DNA of 64,000 nt from DATCLS01 sp035265325 (GCA_035265325.1 DATFOS010000172.1:32022-96021), one strand, 5' to 3'. Shown: positions 48,662 through 57,922, numbered from the stretch's first letter. Numbers and translations: made by a program. Notes: generated from the sequence alone by a model not told the origin.

Positions 48662-50155
48662 ATGCTCGCCGAGACGGTGCGCGCGGCCGGCCGACGCTTC
48701 GGCGACCTGCCGGCGTTCGTCGCCGCCGACGGCAGGCCGCTGACCTACCGGGCACTCGACGCCCGCGCCCACGCCGTGGCCGCCGGCCTCGCCGCCCGCG
48801 GGGTCGGCGAGGGCGACCGTGTGGCCCTGCGGCTGCCGTCGGCCCCCGCCTACGTGGTCGCCTACGCCGCCGCCGCCAAGCTCGGGGCCGTCACGGCCGG
48901 GGTCAACCCGCGCCTGGCGCCGCCCGAGCAGGAGGCGCTGGCGGCGCTGGCCGACCCGGCCGTCACGCTCGTCCACGAGGACGAGGTGGCCGCACTCGAG
49001 GCCGCGGGACGGCGCGCCCTCGACCGGCACGCCGGGCCGCCCCCGCTCGCGCCGGACGAGGACCGGCCGGCGGCGCTGGTGTTCACCTCCGGCACGACCG
49101 GGCGGCCCAAGGCGGCGATCTTCGCCGGCCGCCAGATGCGGGCGGTGGCCGTCGCCGACACCGGCGGCACGTGGGCCGACGGCCCCGGCCCGGCCATGCT
49201 CGGCTCGACGCAGTTCGCCCACGTCGGCTTCATGACCAAGCTGCCGTGGTACCTGCGCCGCGCCACGCGGACGCACCTGCTCGCCCGCTGGCGGGCAGAC
49301 GACGCCCTGCGCACCATCGCCGCCGAGCGGATGCCGTCGATCGGCGCCGTCGCCCCCCAGCTCGCCCTCATGGCCCGTTCGCCCGAGGCCGGGCGCCACG
49401 ACTGGTCCCACGTGGCCCTGGTGGTCGCCGGCGGCGCCGCCTCGCCGCCGGCGCTGGTGGAGGAGGTCCGCCGGACGTTCGGCGCCGGCTACTCCATCCG
49501 CTACTCCTCCACGGAGTCGGGCGGCTGCGGCACGGCCACGGCTCCCGGTGCCGACGACGAGGAGGCCATGCACACGGTCGGGCGGCCCCGCAGCGGTGTA
49601 GCGGTCGAGGTGCGCGACGCGGCCGGCCGGCCCTGCGCCCCCGGCGAGGTCGGCGAGCTGTGGCTCCGCTCCCCCACCCAGATGGTCGGCTACTGGCGTG
49701 ACCCGGACGCGACCGCCGCCACGCTGGTGGACGGGTGGGTTCGCACCGGCGACCTGGCGTCGGTCGACGCCCGGGGGTGCGTCCGCCTGGCGGGCCGGCG
49801 GGACGACATGTACGTGCGGGGCGGCTACAACGTCCACCCCGCCGAGGTCGAGGCCCACCTCGCCGGCCACCCCGACGTGGCCGAGGCGGTGGTGGTTCCC
49901 CGCCCCGACCCGGTCATGGGGTCGGTCGGCGTGGCGGTCGTCGTCCCGGCGGCGCACCGGCCGGCGCCCCGCCTCGAAGACCTGCGGGCCTGGCTCGCCC
50001 CGAACCTGGCCCGGGACAAGCTGCCCGAGGCGCTGCGGGTCGTGCCGGCCCTGCCGCTCACCCCCATGCTCAAGGTGGACCGGCGCCGGCTCGTGGCCGA
50101 CGAGGCCGCCGGCGACGAGGCCACCGGGAACGTCGCCCGGCCGGCGGGCGGCTAG
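48662..50155 (+). CDS. AMP-dependent acyl-CoA ligase
   Basis: This 497-residue ANL enzyme is shorter than the other two FadD proteins nearby. The P-loop is FTSGTTGRPKAAIF, the motif GYSIRYSSTESGG replaces the usual YGxTE, and the hinge is GRRDDMYVRGGYNVHP with catalytic Lys in LTPMLKVDRRRL. The substrate is unknown. Its stop codon overlaps the convergent thiolase stop (cta/tag at 50152-50155), so no terminator separates them. Confidence 0.82.
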   Translation: MLAETVRAAGRRFGDLPAFVAADGRPLTYRALDARAHAVAAGLAARGVGEGDRVALRLPSAPAYVVAYAAAAKLGAVTAGVNPRLAPPEQEALAALADPAVTLVHEDEVAALEAAGRRALDRHAGPPPLAPDEDRPAALVFTSGTTGRPKAAIFAGRQMRAVAVADTGGTWADGPGPAMLGSTQFAHVGFMTKLPWYLRRATRTHLLARWRADDALRTIAAERMPSIGAVAPQLALMARSPEAGRHDWSHVALVVAGGAASPPALVEEVRRTFGAGYSIRYSSTESGGCGTATAPGADDEEAMHTVGRPRSGVAVEVRDAAGRPCAPGEVGELWLRSPTQMVGYWRDPDATAATLVDGWVRTGDLASVDARGCVRLAGRRDDMYVRGGYNVHPAEVEAHLAGHPDVAEAVVVPRPDPVMGSVGVAVVVPAAHRPAPRLEDLRAWLAPNLARDKLPEALRVVPALPLTPMLKVDRRRLVADEAAGDEATGNVARPAGG

Positions 50156-51350
50156 CCGTGCGGCTCGGTCCCCACGATCGACACGAAGCTCACCATCTCG
50201 CCCGGGTAGCCGCCGAGGTTGTGGGTCAGGGCCAGCGAGCGCTCGCCCACGGTGGCGATGCGGCGCTCGGCCGGCGCCTCGCCCCGGAGCTGCAGCCAGG
50301 CCTCGAACATCATGCGGAGGCCGCTCGCCCCCACCGGGTGCCCGAACGACTTCAGGCCGCCGTCGGGGTTGATCGGGAGGTCGCCGTCGCGGTCGAACGT
50401 GCCGGCCAGCACCTCCTTCCACGCCGTGCCCCGGTCGCAGAAGCCCATGTCCTCGGCGAGGACCATCTCGGTGGGCGTGAAGCAGTCGTGGACCTCGGCC
50501 ATGGCCAGCTCGGCCCGGGGATCGGTCACCCCGGCCTGGGCGTAGGCGTCGGCGGCGCTGGCGGCCACCTCGGGGAACGTCGTGTAGTCGTAGTCGGGGT
50601 CGGTCAGGCCCGCGCCGTTGCCGGAGACCAGGACAGCGCCTTCACATACAGGGGCCGGTCGGTGTAGCGGTGGGCGTCCTCGGCGCGGACCACGATCGCC
50701 GCCGCCGATCCGTCCGCCACGCCGGCGCAGTCGAACACCGACAGCGGTCCCGCCACGGCGGGCATGGCGCAGATGCGGTCGACCGAGGTCTCCTTGCGGA
50801 ACTGCGCACGCGGGTTCACGGCGCCGTTGGCGTGGTTCTTCACCGCGATGCGGGCCAGCGCCCGGCGCAGCTCGTCGGGGTCGACGCCGTAGCGCTCGGC
50901 GTAGGCCGGGGCGACCATCGAGAACATCGCCGCCGCCGTCAGCGTCCGCTGGGTGCCGTCGGCCGGGATCGGGAAGGCGTTGAGGCCCTGGTGGCCGCTG
51001 TCCTTCACCTTCTCGACGCCGACCGCCATGGCCACGTCGTAGGCGCCCGAGGCCACGGCGTAGGCGGCTTGGCGCAGGGCCTCGGAGCCCGTGGCGCACA
51101 TGTTCTCGACCCGGGTCACCGGCTTGCCCACGAGCCCGAGCGGCTTGGACAGGACCATGCCGCTCATGCCCGACTGCGCGGTGCCGAGCCAGAAGGCGTC
51201 GACGTCGTCCTTGCCGATGCCGGCGGACGCGAACGCCTCGCCGGTGGCGTCGAGGAGTAGGTCGTCGATGCCCTTGTCCCAGTGCTCGGCGAAGCGGGTG
51301 CAGCCCATCCCCACGATCGCCACCCGGTCGCGGATGCCGTGCGACGCCAT
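50152..51350 (-). pseudogene. SCP2/lipid-transfer-type thiolase interrupted by a frameshift
   Basis: The first part (51350 to about 50640) encodes MASHGIRDRVAIVGMGCTRF, the nucleophile region NMCATGSEALRQAAYAV and DRPLYVKALS. The remaining part, in another frame, encodes LVSGNGAGLTDPDYDYTTFP, HDCFTPTEM and KSFGHPVGASGLRMM up to TAG 50152. The frames join near 50625-50640, where one missing base would restore LYVKALS-LVSGNG. Such thiolases cleave branched or cyclic 3-ketoacyl-CoA. Either it is a recent pseudogene or a single-base sequencing error; conservation on both sides favours recent or artefactual. Its ATG follows the HMGS-like stop by 1 base. Confidence 0.8.
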
Positions 51351-51351
51351 G

Positions 51352-52830
51352 TCAGCGCTCCTCCCCCGCCCGGAGCGGCCGGGCCTTCCAGAAGTAGTTG
51401 TGGACCCCTTCGGCGGTGAACAGCCGCCGGAACGTCATCTCGACCCGGTCGCCGATGCCCACGCCGGTGGCCTCGACGTCCGTGAGCTCGACCGGCAGGC
51501 GCCCGCCGCCGTCGAAGTCGACGACGGCGAAGACGACGGGCGGCGACGGCGAGTAGGCCAGCCGGTCGACGGTCGAGGTCGCCACCGTGCCGACGGCGTC
51601 GGCCATGGGCCGGGGCCGGTCGTCGCCGGGCGCCGGGGGCAGGTGGACCGCGCCCTCGGCGGACTCGGAGGCGACGAAGCCGAACTTCCAGGCCCGGGAC
51701 CGGTCGGCGGCAGGCGCCGACGGCCTGGCCGGCAGCGGGCGGCGGGGCGGCTCGACCGGCAGGTAGCCGCGCCAGGCCAGGTAGGTGCCGTAGGCGACGG
51801 CGCCACCGGCGTCGAGCTGGGCGGCCACCGGCCGGGCCGGGCGGCGCCCGGCCAGGGCGCCGGTCGTGCGGAACAGGACCACGTCGGCCCCGTCGGCCAG
51901 CGCCACGAGCGCCACCACCTTGCCAGGCCCGTCTGCGTCGTCGATGGCGCCGTCGTCGTCGGCGCGGGCCGCCGTGTCGGTGCCGGAGAGGTCGTCGAGG
52001 GCGGCCGCCAGGAGCAGCAGGGGCTGGGCGGCGCCCGTCTCGCCCACCTCGGCGGCGAGGCGGCCGGCCGTCGAGCCGGCGCCCGGCACGCGGTCGGCGA
52101 CGCCCAGGCGGGACACCAGCGTGGTGCCGGCCCGGGCGTGGGCGGCGGCCACCAGGACCACGTCGACCTCGTCGGCGCCCACGCCGGCGTCGGCCAGGGC
52201 GTCCGCCCAGGCCCGCGCGCCCAACTCGGCGTAGCGGCCCTCGCCGAAGCGCTCCTCCCAGTGGGTGGAGTGGGCGTCGCCGGGCGTGCGCCAGCGGTCG
52301 AGGAACTCCTCGGTGGCGCTGCCCCAGCCCACCAGCTCGGCCAGCAGCGGGCCGGCGGAGGCGTCGCCCACGAGGGCGGCGGCGCCGGCGTCGCCGCCCG
52401 CCGCCTCGTCGGCGCTGCCGGGGCGGCCGGTGCGGAGGTCGGCCGTGACCACCAGCGCCGGCGCAGCGCCCGTCAGACCGGCCCGCAGGGCGCCGAGTGC
52501 GGAGCGGACCGACCCGTTCACGTCGAAGGCCGGGCAGCCGGGGTCGAGGGTGAGGGCGGCGTGCACGGTCGTGGCGTTGGCCTTGTCGAGGTAGGCCGGC
52601 GCCACGGTGGAGAACCACAGCGTCGCCGGCCGCACCCGCGGGGCGTCGCGCCGGGCCAGGCGGGCGGCCTCGACGCCCATCGTCGTCGTGTCCTCGTCGT
52701 AGGAGGCCACGGTGCGCCGGCCCCGGCCGCCCCCGGCGCCCGCCACCGGCCGGATGGCCGCGCGGTCGAGCCGGCGGTACGGCAGGTGGGCGCCGATGCC
52801 CAGGATCCCCCGTGACGTGCCCACTGACAT
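51352..52830 (-). CDS. HMG-CoA-synthase-like/OB-fold (DUF35) fusion
   Basis: This is a 492-residue protein. The N-terminal ~330 residues resemble 3-hydroxy-3-methylglutaryl-CoA synthase/thiolase-fold proteins (GILGIGAHLPYRRLDRAAI, TMGVEAARLA, and FDVNGSVRSALGAL where catalytic members carry Cys). The C-terminal ~130 residues form an OB-fold of the DUF35 type (DVEATGVGIGDRVEMTFRRL), but its usual Cys4 zinc ribbon is replaced (FGFVASESAEGAVHLPP). Such proteins partner with lipid-transfer thiolases; the downstream gene is exactly that. Probably it is a scaffold or acyl-CoA-handling subunit rather than a synthase. Confidence 0.75.
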   Translation of the reverse strand: MSVGTSRGILGIGAHLPYRRLDRAAIRPVAGAGGGRGRRTVASYDEDTTTMGVEAARLARRDAPRVRPATLWFSTVAPAYLDKANATTVHAALTLDPGCPAFDVNGSVRSALGALRAGLTGAAPALVVTADLRTGRPGSADEAAGGDAGAAALVGDASAGPLLAELVGWGSATEEFLDRWRTPGDAHSTHWEERFGEGRYAELGARAWADALADAGVGADEVDVVLVAAAHARAGTTLVSRLGVADRVPGAGSTAGRLAAEVGETGAAQPLLLLAAALDDLSGTDTAARADDDGAIDDADGPGKVVALVALADGADVVLFRTTGALAGRRPARPVAAQLDAGGAVAYGTYLAWRGYLPVEPPRRPLPARPSAPAADRSRAWKFGFVASESAEGAVHLPPAPGDDRPRPMADAVGTVATSTVDRLAYSPSPPVVFAVVDFDGGGRLPVELTDVEATGVGIGDRVEMTFRRLFTAEGVHNYFWKARPLRAGEER

Positions 52831-52874
52831 GCCGTCACCCTAAATCGTTCCGTCGAAAATAGGCAAAACTGAAC

Positions 52875-52889
52875 CGACCGGAAAGGTCG
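52875..52889. promoter_or_regulatory. Palindrome in divergent promoter
   Basis: CGACC-GGAAA-GGTCG is a perfect 5-base inverted repeat with a 5-base spacer, 3 bases upstream of the CaiB ATG (52893) and 44 bases from the divergent HMGS-like ATG (52830). It is suitably placed to repress the rightward gene. Confidence 0.45.
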
Positions 52890-52892
52890 TAT

Positions 52893-54155
52893 ATGAACAT
52901 CGGCGATGTCGTGAATGAACGCGCCCGGGCGAACGGCCGGCCCCTCGACGGGGTGCGGATCCTCGCCGCAGAGCAGATGCAGGCCCTGCCGTTCGCCACG
53001 CAACTGCTCGCCCGGCTCGGGGCCGACGTCGTGAAGGTCGAGCACCCCGACGGCGGGGAGTCCGGCCGGGGCGCACACCCGGCCCTGACCGACCCCGCCG
53101 GCCGGCGCGTGGGTGCCACGTTCCTCCGCAACAACCTCGGCAAACGCAGCATCACGCTCGACCTCAAGCACCCCAGGGGGCGCGAGGCCTTCCTGGCGCT
53201 CGCCCCCCGCTTCGACGTGGTGTGCGAGAACTTCAAGGCCGGGACGATGGAGCGGCTCGGGCTCGGCTTCGACGCCGTCGCCGCCGCCCATCCCACCGTC
53301 GTCTACCTGTCGGTGTCCGGCTTCGGGAACCACATGGAGCCGTGGGGCGATTCGCCGTACCAGGCGTGGCCCGCCTACGCCTCGATCGTCGAGGCGATGT
53401 CCGGCATCTACGAGTACCGGCGCGAGCCGGGACGCCGGCCCCGCGCCAACCCCGTGGGCGCCTTCGGCGACATCAGCGCCGCCCTGTTCGGCACCGTCGG
53501 GCTGCTCGCCGCCCTGCGCCAGCGCGACCGCACCGGCACCGCCCAGCGGGTCGACGTCGCCATGCTCGACGCCGTCGTCGCCATGACCGACATCGTCGTG
53601 AACTTCTGGTCCATGGGCGTGCGGGGGACGATCGAGGACGAGGTCCGGGCGGTGATCGACACGGTCCCGGCGTCCGACGGGCACGTGGTCGTCCAGGTCG
53701 GGCGGCTGCACCAGTACCGGGCGCTGGCCGGCCTCCTCGACCGCCCCGAGTGGCTCGACGACCCCCGCCTGGCCGACCACGCTGGGTGGGCCGAGCACTT
53801 CGACGCCCTGGTCCGCCCGGCACTCGAGGCCTGGGCGAAGGCCCGGACCCGGCAGGACGCAGCCGAGGCCCTCGGCCGGGCCGGCCTCGCCGCCGGGCCG
53901 TGCCTGACGGCGGCCGAGGTCGCCGCCGACCCGCACCTCGACGCCCGCTCGATGCTGGTGGCGATCCCGCGCCCCGACGGCGTGGGGGAGCCGGTGCTCG
54001 TGCCGGGCAACCCCGTGAAGCTCGCCGGCGTGGCCGAGGGCCCCGAGACCCGGCCGCCCTGGCTGGGCGAGCACACCGACGAGGTGCTGGCCGCCGAGCT
54101 GGGGCTCACCGCCGCCGAGCTGGCCGACCTGCGCGCCGACCGCGTCATCGGCTGA
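52893..54155 (+). CDS. CaiB/BaiF family (class III) CoA-transferase
   Basis: This 420-residue protein has LDGVRILAAEQMQALPFATQ, LGADVVKVEHPDGGE, NLGKRSITLDLKHPRGREA and DVVCENFKAGTMERLGLG, the classic CaiB/Frc pattern. The C-terminal GEHTDEVLAAELGL is conserved. It transfers CoA onto a carboxylic acid intermediate. It is divergent from the HMGS-like/thiolase pair and followed by two enoyl-CoA hydratases, suggesting activation followed by hydration steps. Confidence 0.87.
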   Translation: MNIGDVVNERARANGRPLDGVRILAAEQMQALPFATQLLARLGADVVKVEHPDGGESGRGAHPALTDPAGRRVGATFLRNNLGKRSITLDLKHPRGREAFLALAPRFDVVCENFKAGTMERLGLGFDAVAAAHPTVVYLSVSGFGNHMEPWGDSPYQAWPAYASIVEAMSGIYEYRREPGRRPRANPVGAFGDISAALFGTVGLLAALRQRDRTGTAQRVDVAMLDAVVAMTDIVVNFWSMGVRGTIEDEVRAVIDTVPASDGHVVVQVGRLHQYRALAGLLDRPEWLDDPRLADHAGWAEHFDALVRPALEAWAKARTRQDAAEALGRAGLAAGPCLTAAEVAADPHLDARSMLVAIPRPDGVGEPVLVPGNPVKLAGVAEGPETRPPWLGEHTDEVLAAELGLTAAELADLRADRVIG

Positions 54156-54270
54156 GCGCCGCGCCACCCGCCATGCCGCGCCCACAGGCCACACCGACCA
54201 TCCCGACCACCCCCGACCACAGACGGAACAGGAGGGCGACGCCCATGCGACGCCGAGGTACGGTCACCGG

Positions 54271-55098
54271 ATGAGCGGCGACACCGCCGTGGAGGCCCAG
54301 CTCACCGCCCGCGAGGAGGGCGGCGTGCTGTGGCTGACCCTCGACCGGCCGGAGGCCGGCAACGCCCTGACGCCGGCCCAGCGCGACCGGCTCGTCGGGC
54401 TCCTCCAGGAGGCGAGCGCCCGGGTCGCGACCCGCGTCGTCGTCCTGACGGCCACGGGCCGCCACTTCTGCACCGGCGCCGACCTGCGGGCGTCGCAGGG
54501 CACGCCGACCCACCCCGACGGCGTCCCCGAGCGCGTGGTCGGCGACATCGGCCGCGTCATCGCCACCGGCGCCCAGCGCCTGGTCTCCGCCGTCCTCGAC
54601 TGCGAGAAGCCGGTCATCGCCGCCGTCAACGGCACCGCCGCCGGCATCGGCGCCCACCTGGCCCTGGCCTGCGACCTGGTCCTGGCGGCCGAGGGGGCGC
54701 GCTTCGTCGAGGTGTTCGTCCGCCGCGGCCTGGTGCCGGACGGAGGCGGCGCCTGGCTGCTCCCCCGCCTCGTCGGCCTGCAGCGGGCCAAGGAGCTCAT
54801 GTTCCTCGGCGACGCCCTGAGCGCCGCGGACGCCGAGCGCTACGGCCTGGTCAACCGGGTCGTCCCCGCCGATGACCTGGTGGCCGAGGCCACCGTCTGG
54901 GCGACCCGCCTGGCCGCCGGCCCCACCCGGGCGCTGGCCGCCACCAAGGCGCTGCTCAACCGCTCGCTCGACACCGACCGGTCGTCCGCCTTCCGCGAGG
55001 AGGCCCTGGCCCAGGAGCTCAACATGGCCACCCACGACGCCAACGAGGGCGTGGCCGCCTTCGTCGAGCGCCGCGACCCCGCCTACCGGGGCTGGTGA
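54271..55098 (+). CDS. Enoyl-CoA hydratase/isomerase family protein
   Basis: This 275-residue crotonase-fold protein has LTLDRPEAGNALTPAQRD, the CoA-binding TATGRHFCTGADLRAS, oxyanion segment VNGTAAGIGAHLALACDL, and VRRGLVPDGGGAWLLPRLVG. Asp in the PDGGG loop occupies one of the two catalytic acid positions of hydratases/isomerases. ATG 54271 lies 115 bases after the CoA-transferase. The following hydratase gene overlaps or abuts its stop. Confidence 0.85.
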   Translation: MSGDTAVEAQLTAREEGGVLWLTLDRPEAGNALTPAQRDRLVGLLQEASARVATRVVVLTATGRHFCTGADLRASQGTPTHPDGVPERVVGDIGRVIATGAQRLVSAVLDCEKPVIAAVNGTAAGIGAHLALACDLVLAAEGARFVEVFVRRGLVPDGGGAWLLPRLVGLQRAKELMFLGDALSAADAERYGLVNRVVPADDLVAEATVWATRLAAGPTRALAATKALLNRSLDTDRSSAFREEALAQELNMATHDANEGVAAFVERRDPAYRGW

Positions 55099-55109
55099 GG
55101 AGGACGACC

Positions 55110-55907
55110 GTGGGCACCACGCCCCCCGCGACCACCGCCGTCCGCTACGGCCAAGCCGACGGCGTCGCCGAGGTGACGCTCGACCGCCCGGACGTCGGCA
55201 ACGCCTTCGACGCCACCATGCTCGACGACCTCGACGCCGTGTGGCGCCACGTCCGCGCCGACCCCGAGGTGCGAGCGGTGGTGCTGACCGGCGCCGGTGA
55301 ACGGGCCTTCTGCACGGGCATCGACCGCAGCCTCATCCCGGAGGAGGAGTTCGACCCGTACACCTACGACGACCCCGGCCGCCGCCTCGGCCCCAAGAGC
55401 CAGGGCGTGTGGAAGCCGGTGGTCGCCGCCGTCAACGGCATGGCCTGCGGCGGTGCCTTCTACCTGCTCGGGGAGTGTGACGTGATCGTGGCGTCGCGCA
55501 CGGCCACGTTCTTCGACCCCCACGTCACGTTCGGGATGACGGCCGTGTTCGAGCCGCTCCTGCTGCTGGCCCGCATGCCGTTCGGCGAGGTGCTGCGGAT
55601 GGCCCTCGTCGGGGCGGCCGAGCGCATGTCGGCCGAGCACGCCCGTTCCGTCGGGCTGGTCTCCGAGGTGGCCGAGCCGGACGAGCTCGCCGAGGCGGCC
55701 CACCGCGTGGCGGCCGCCATCGCCGCCCAGCCGGCGGCGGCCGTGCAGGCCACGCTGCGGACCGTTTGGGCGGCCCGCGACCTGGCGCCCCGCCAGGCGT
55801 CCGACCTCGGCAACCTGTTCCTGAAGCTCGGGACGTCGGCGGAGGCCCTGGCCGAGGGCAACCGGCAGTTCGCGTCGGGTCGGCGCCAGGAGTGGCGCCT
55901 CCGCTGA
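55110..55907 (+). CDS. Enoyl-CoA hydratase/isomerase family protein
   Basis: This 265-residue crotonase-fold protein has VTLDRPDVGNAFDATML, GERAFCTGIDRS, AAVNGMACGGAFYLLGECD and FDPHVTFGMTAVFEPL. The usual acidic residues around the second loop are replaced by THR/Met-rich FGMTAVF, so hydratase activity is uncertain. I place the start at GTG 55110, preceded by AGGAGG; a GTG at 55095 overlapping the previous stop (GTGA) is also possible. It is convergent with the Rieske oxygenase gene. Confidence 0.82.
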   Translation: MGTTPPATTAVRYGQADGVAEVTLDRPDVGNAFDATMLDDLDAVWRHVRADPEVRAVVLTGAGERAFCTGIDRSLIPEEEFDPYTYDDPGRRLGPKSQGVWKPVVAAVNGMACGGAFYLLGECDVIVASRTATFFDPHVTFGMTAVFEPLLLLARMPFGEVLRMALVGAAERMSAEHARSVGLVSEVAEPDELAEAAHRVAAAIAAQPAAAVQATLRTVWAARDLAPRQASDLGNLFLKLGTSAEALAEGNRQFASGRRQEWRLR

Positions 55908-55919
55908 CGGACGCTCGTC

Positions 55920-55942
55920 GCGGCCCCCGGGCCCGCGGCCGC
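55920..55942. terminator. GC-rich inverted repeat between convergent genes
   Basis: GCGGCC (55920-55925) and GGCCGC (55937-55942) flank a loop that itself contains GGGCCC. It lies between the hydratase stop and the convergent Rieske stop. With no U-tract, it is only a possible bidirectional terminator. Confidence 0.3.
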
Positions 55943-55994
55943 TCCGGGCCCCGCGTGGTGGGAGCTCCCGGGCGACCGGCGGGCCGCGGCCGGC

Positions 55995-57071
55995 TCAGGC
56001 CTCGGTCTCGGTGACCTCGTCGGCCGGGTCGTAGTGCGAGTAGAACTGCCGCGCCCAGCGCCGGTGCTCGATGATCGGCCGCTCGGACCGGGTCAGGACC
56101 GGCCGGGCCTGGTACACCTTGTTCTCCCAGATGGGGATGTCCTGGCTGACGCCGTCGCAGAACTGGTCGGCGGCCTGGACGGCGGCCTCGGGCCCGTTGG
56201 CGGCGGGGGCGGTGAACACCCAGCGGACGTGCACGCTCTCCTCGTCGATCGGCGTGGTCGACGACAGGAACGTCACGTAGCCCTTCACCCGGATCACGCC
56301 GAGGCCCAGGCCGAAGCCCTCGCGGACGAAGGTGCCGTCGAGGCCGACCGCCCGCTTGTAGGTGCCCTCGACGTGGAACTCGTCCTCGGGGATGGCGTCG
56401 GTGCCGTGCACGTAGCGGAAGTGGGCGTAGTCGACGTTGTTCTCCGCCATGTCCTGCGCGGCGGCGGCCACCTCGAAGTCGCGCACCACGGCAGCGGTCC
56501 ACTCGGGGTCGGCGAACTCGCGCACCTCGGGCACGTCGTAGAACGGCGCCTCGTCCTCGGCGTGGTACCACGCCCACACCATCCCGTTGCGCTCGAGCGT
56601 CGGGTACGCCCGCGTGGCCGCCCGGGCCGGGATGCGCGTGGCCGTGCCGTAGGGGATCTCGACGCAGGCGCCGGACGTGCCGTCGAACGACCATCCGTGG
56701 AACGGGCAGCGCAGGCAGTCGCCCTCGACCTTGCCGCCCACGCCCAGGTGGGCGCCGAGGTGGGGGCAGTGGGCGTCCACGACGCGGGGCTCGCCGTCCT
56801 CCGTGCGGTAGAGCACGAGGTCGCGCCCGAAGTAGAAGAGCGCCCGGACCTCGCCCGGGCCGAGGTCACCGGCCTCGGCGACGACGAACCAGCCGTTGGG
56901 GACGGGGAACGGGAAGCGGCGACCTGCCCGGCGGGTCACGCGGACGCGCTTCTGGCGGTCGAACAGCAGCTCGCGGTCGCGTGGCATCGGGAGCCCGACG
57001 GGAAGCCCCGCCGTCGAGGGGGCGGCGTCGTTGACCGTGACCACCCCGAGCGCCTCGTCCCAACCTGTCAT
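55995..57071 (-). CDS. Rieske non-haem iron oxygenase (KshA/cholesterol-desaturase-like)
   Basis: This is a 358-residue oxygenase. The Rieske centre has C102-x-H104 and C122-x2-H125 (HCPHLGAHLG and RCPFHGWSFDG). The mononuclear iron motif is NNVDYAHFRYVHG with H217 and H222. The pattern resembles ring-hydroxylating/desaturating Rieske enzymes on sterols (KshA, DAF-36 type) more than aromatic dioxygenase alpha subunits. It needs a separate reductase, not seen here. ATG 57071 has GAGGAGGGG upstream. GAAACTA upstream repeats the half-site of the palindrome near the MarR gene. Confidence 0.84.
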   Translation of the reverse strand: MTGWDEALGVVTVNDAAPSTAGLPVGLPMPRDRELLFDRQKRVRVTRRAGRRFPFPVPNGWFVVAEAGDLGPGEVRALFYFGRDLVLYRTEDGEPRVVDAHCPHLGAHLGVGGKVEGDCLRCPFHGWSFDGTSGACVEIPYGTATRIPARAATRAYPTLERNGMVWAWYHAEDEAPFYDVPEVREFADPEWTAAVVRDFEVAAAAQDMAENNVDYAHFRYVHGTDAIPEDEFHVEGTYKRAVGLDGTFVREGFGLGLGVIRVKGYVTFLSSTTPIDEESVHVRWVFTAPAANGPEAAVQAADQFCDGVSQDIPIWENKVYQARPVLTRSERPIIEHRRWARQFYSHYDPADEVTETEA

Positions 57072-57091
57072 CGGACCCCTCCTCGCTCCAA

Positions 57092-57118
57092 TATCTGAAA
57101 CCCTATCGGAAACTATGG
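57092..57118. promoter_or_regulatory. AT-rich Rieske promoter with MarR-site-like half-site
   Basis: This AT-rich stretch contains GAAAC twice and the exact heptamer GAAACTA (57110-57116), identical to an arm of the palindrome at 12722-12740. It lies 21-47 bases upstream of the Rieske ATG and overlaps the end of the upstream SDR gene (stop 57113). Confidence 0.45.
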
Positions 57119-57922
57119 TTCCGTGGTGGGGAGCTCGCGCTCGTGCACCTCCGTCGCCGCCCAGGCGTCGGTGGGCGCCACGGGCGAGGGCGAGCGGAGC
57201 ACGAGGTCCTCGACCCCCACGTCGGGGTGGGCCAGCGCCACGGCGAACGTGGTGGCCAGCGTGCGGGCCACCCCCTCCGGCGTCATGAACTCGGCCTGGA
57301 GCTGCCCGTGGCGGCCCCAGTGGCCGAACGCCTCGGTCAGCTCGGCCTCCCCGAAGCCGGCGCCGAACCCGGTCGGGAACGTCTGGCCCACGGCGACGCA
57401 GGAGAACCGGACCTCCGGCACCTCGTGCCGCCACGACCGCAGCGACGCCTCGAGCGCGGCCTTGCTCGCCCCGTAGGCGCCCAGGCCCCAGCGCGGCGAG
57501 CGCACGGTCTCCGACGACAGGACGGCGACGATGCCCCCGGGCGCCATGCGGCCCACGGCCGCCCGGACCAGCTCGTTGGCCCCGACCACGTTGGTGGCGA
57601 GGACCGAGCGCCAGTCGTCGGCGTCCGTCTCGGCCAGGGGCCGCAGCGGGGCGGCACCGGCCGAGTACACGACCAGGTCGAGCGGGCCGATCAGGGCCGT
57701 GGCCTCGGCCACCATCCGGGCGCAGCCGCCGTCCTCGCAGGCATCGGCGACCACGGCGTGGCCCCCGCCGGCCTCGGCGACGGCCTCCTCCAGGCGGTCC
57801 TTGCGCCGGGCCGCCAGCACCACCCGGGCGCCGTCGCCCACGGCGGCCGCGGCCAGCGCCCGGCCGATCCCGGCAGACGCCCCGACCACGAGCACCGCCC
57901 GTCCCTCCAGCGAGACGCTCAT
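57113..57922 (-). CDS. SDR family oxidoreductase
   Basis: This 269-residue SDR has VVGASAGIGRALAAAA, NVVGANELVRA, a Ser in VLSSETVRSPRWG and YGASK. The central NNAG motif is replaced by YSAGAAP. It ends with an extended C-terminal tail rich in V/E/D. Its substrate is unknown. ATG 57922 overlaps the upstream stop (ATGA). It is the last gene of the leftward operon FadE-ECH-ECH-ligase-ThDP-like-SDR. Confidence 0.78.
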   Translation of the reverse strand: MSVSLEGRAVLVVGASAGIGRALAAAAVGDGARVVLAARRKDRLEEAVAEAGGGHAVVADACEDGGCARMVAEATALIGPLDLVVYSAGAAPLRPLAETDADDWRSVLATNVVGANELVRAAVGRMAPGGIVAVLSSETVRSPRWGLGAYGASKAALEASLRSWRHEVPEVRFSCVAVGQTFPTGFGAGFGEAELTEAFGHWGRHGQLQAEFMTPEGVARTLATTFAVALAHPDVGVEDLVLRSPSPVAPTDAWAATEVHERELPTTEP

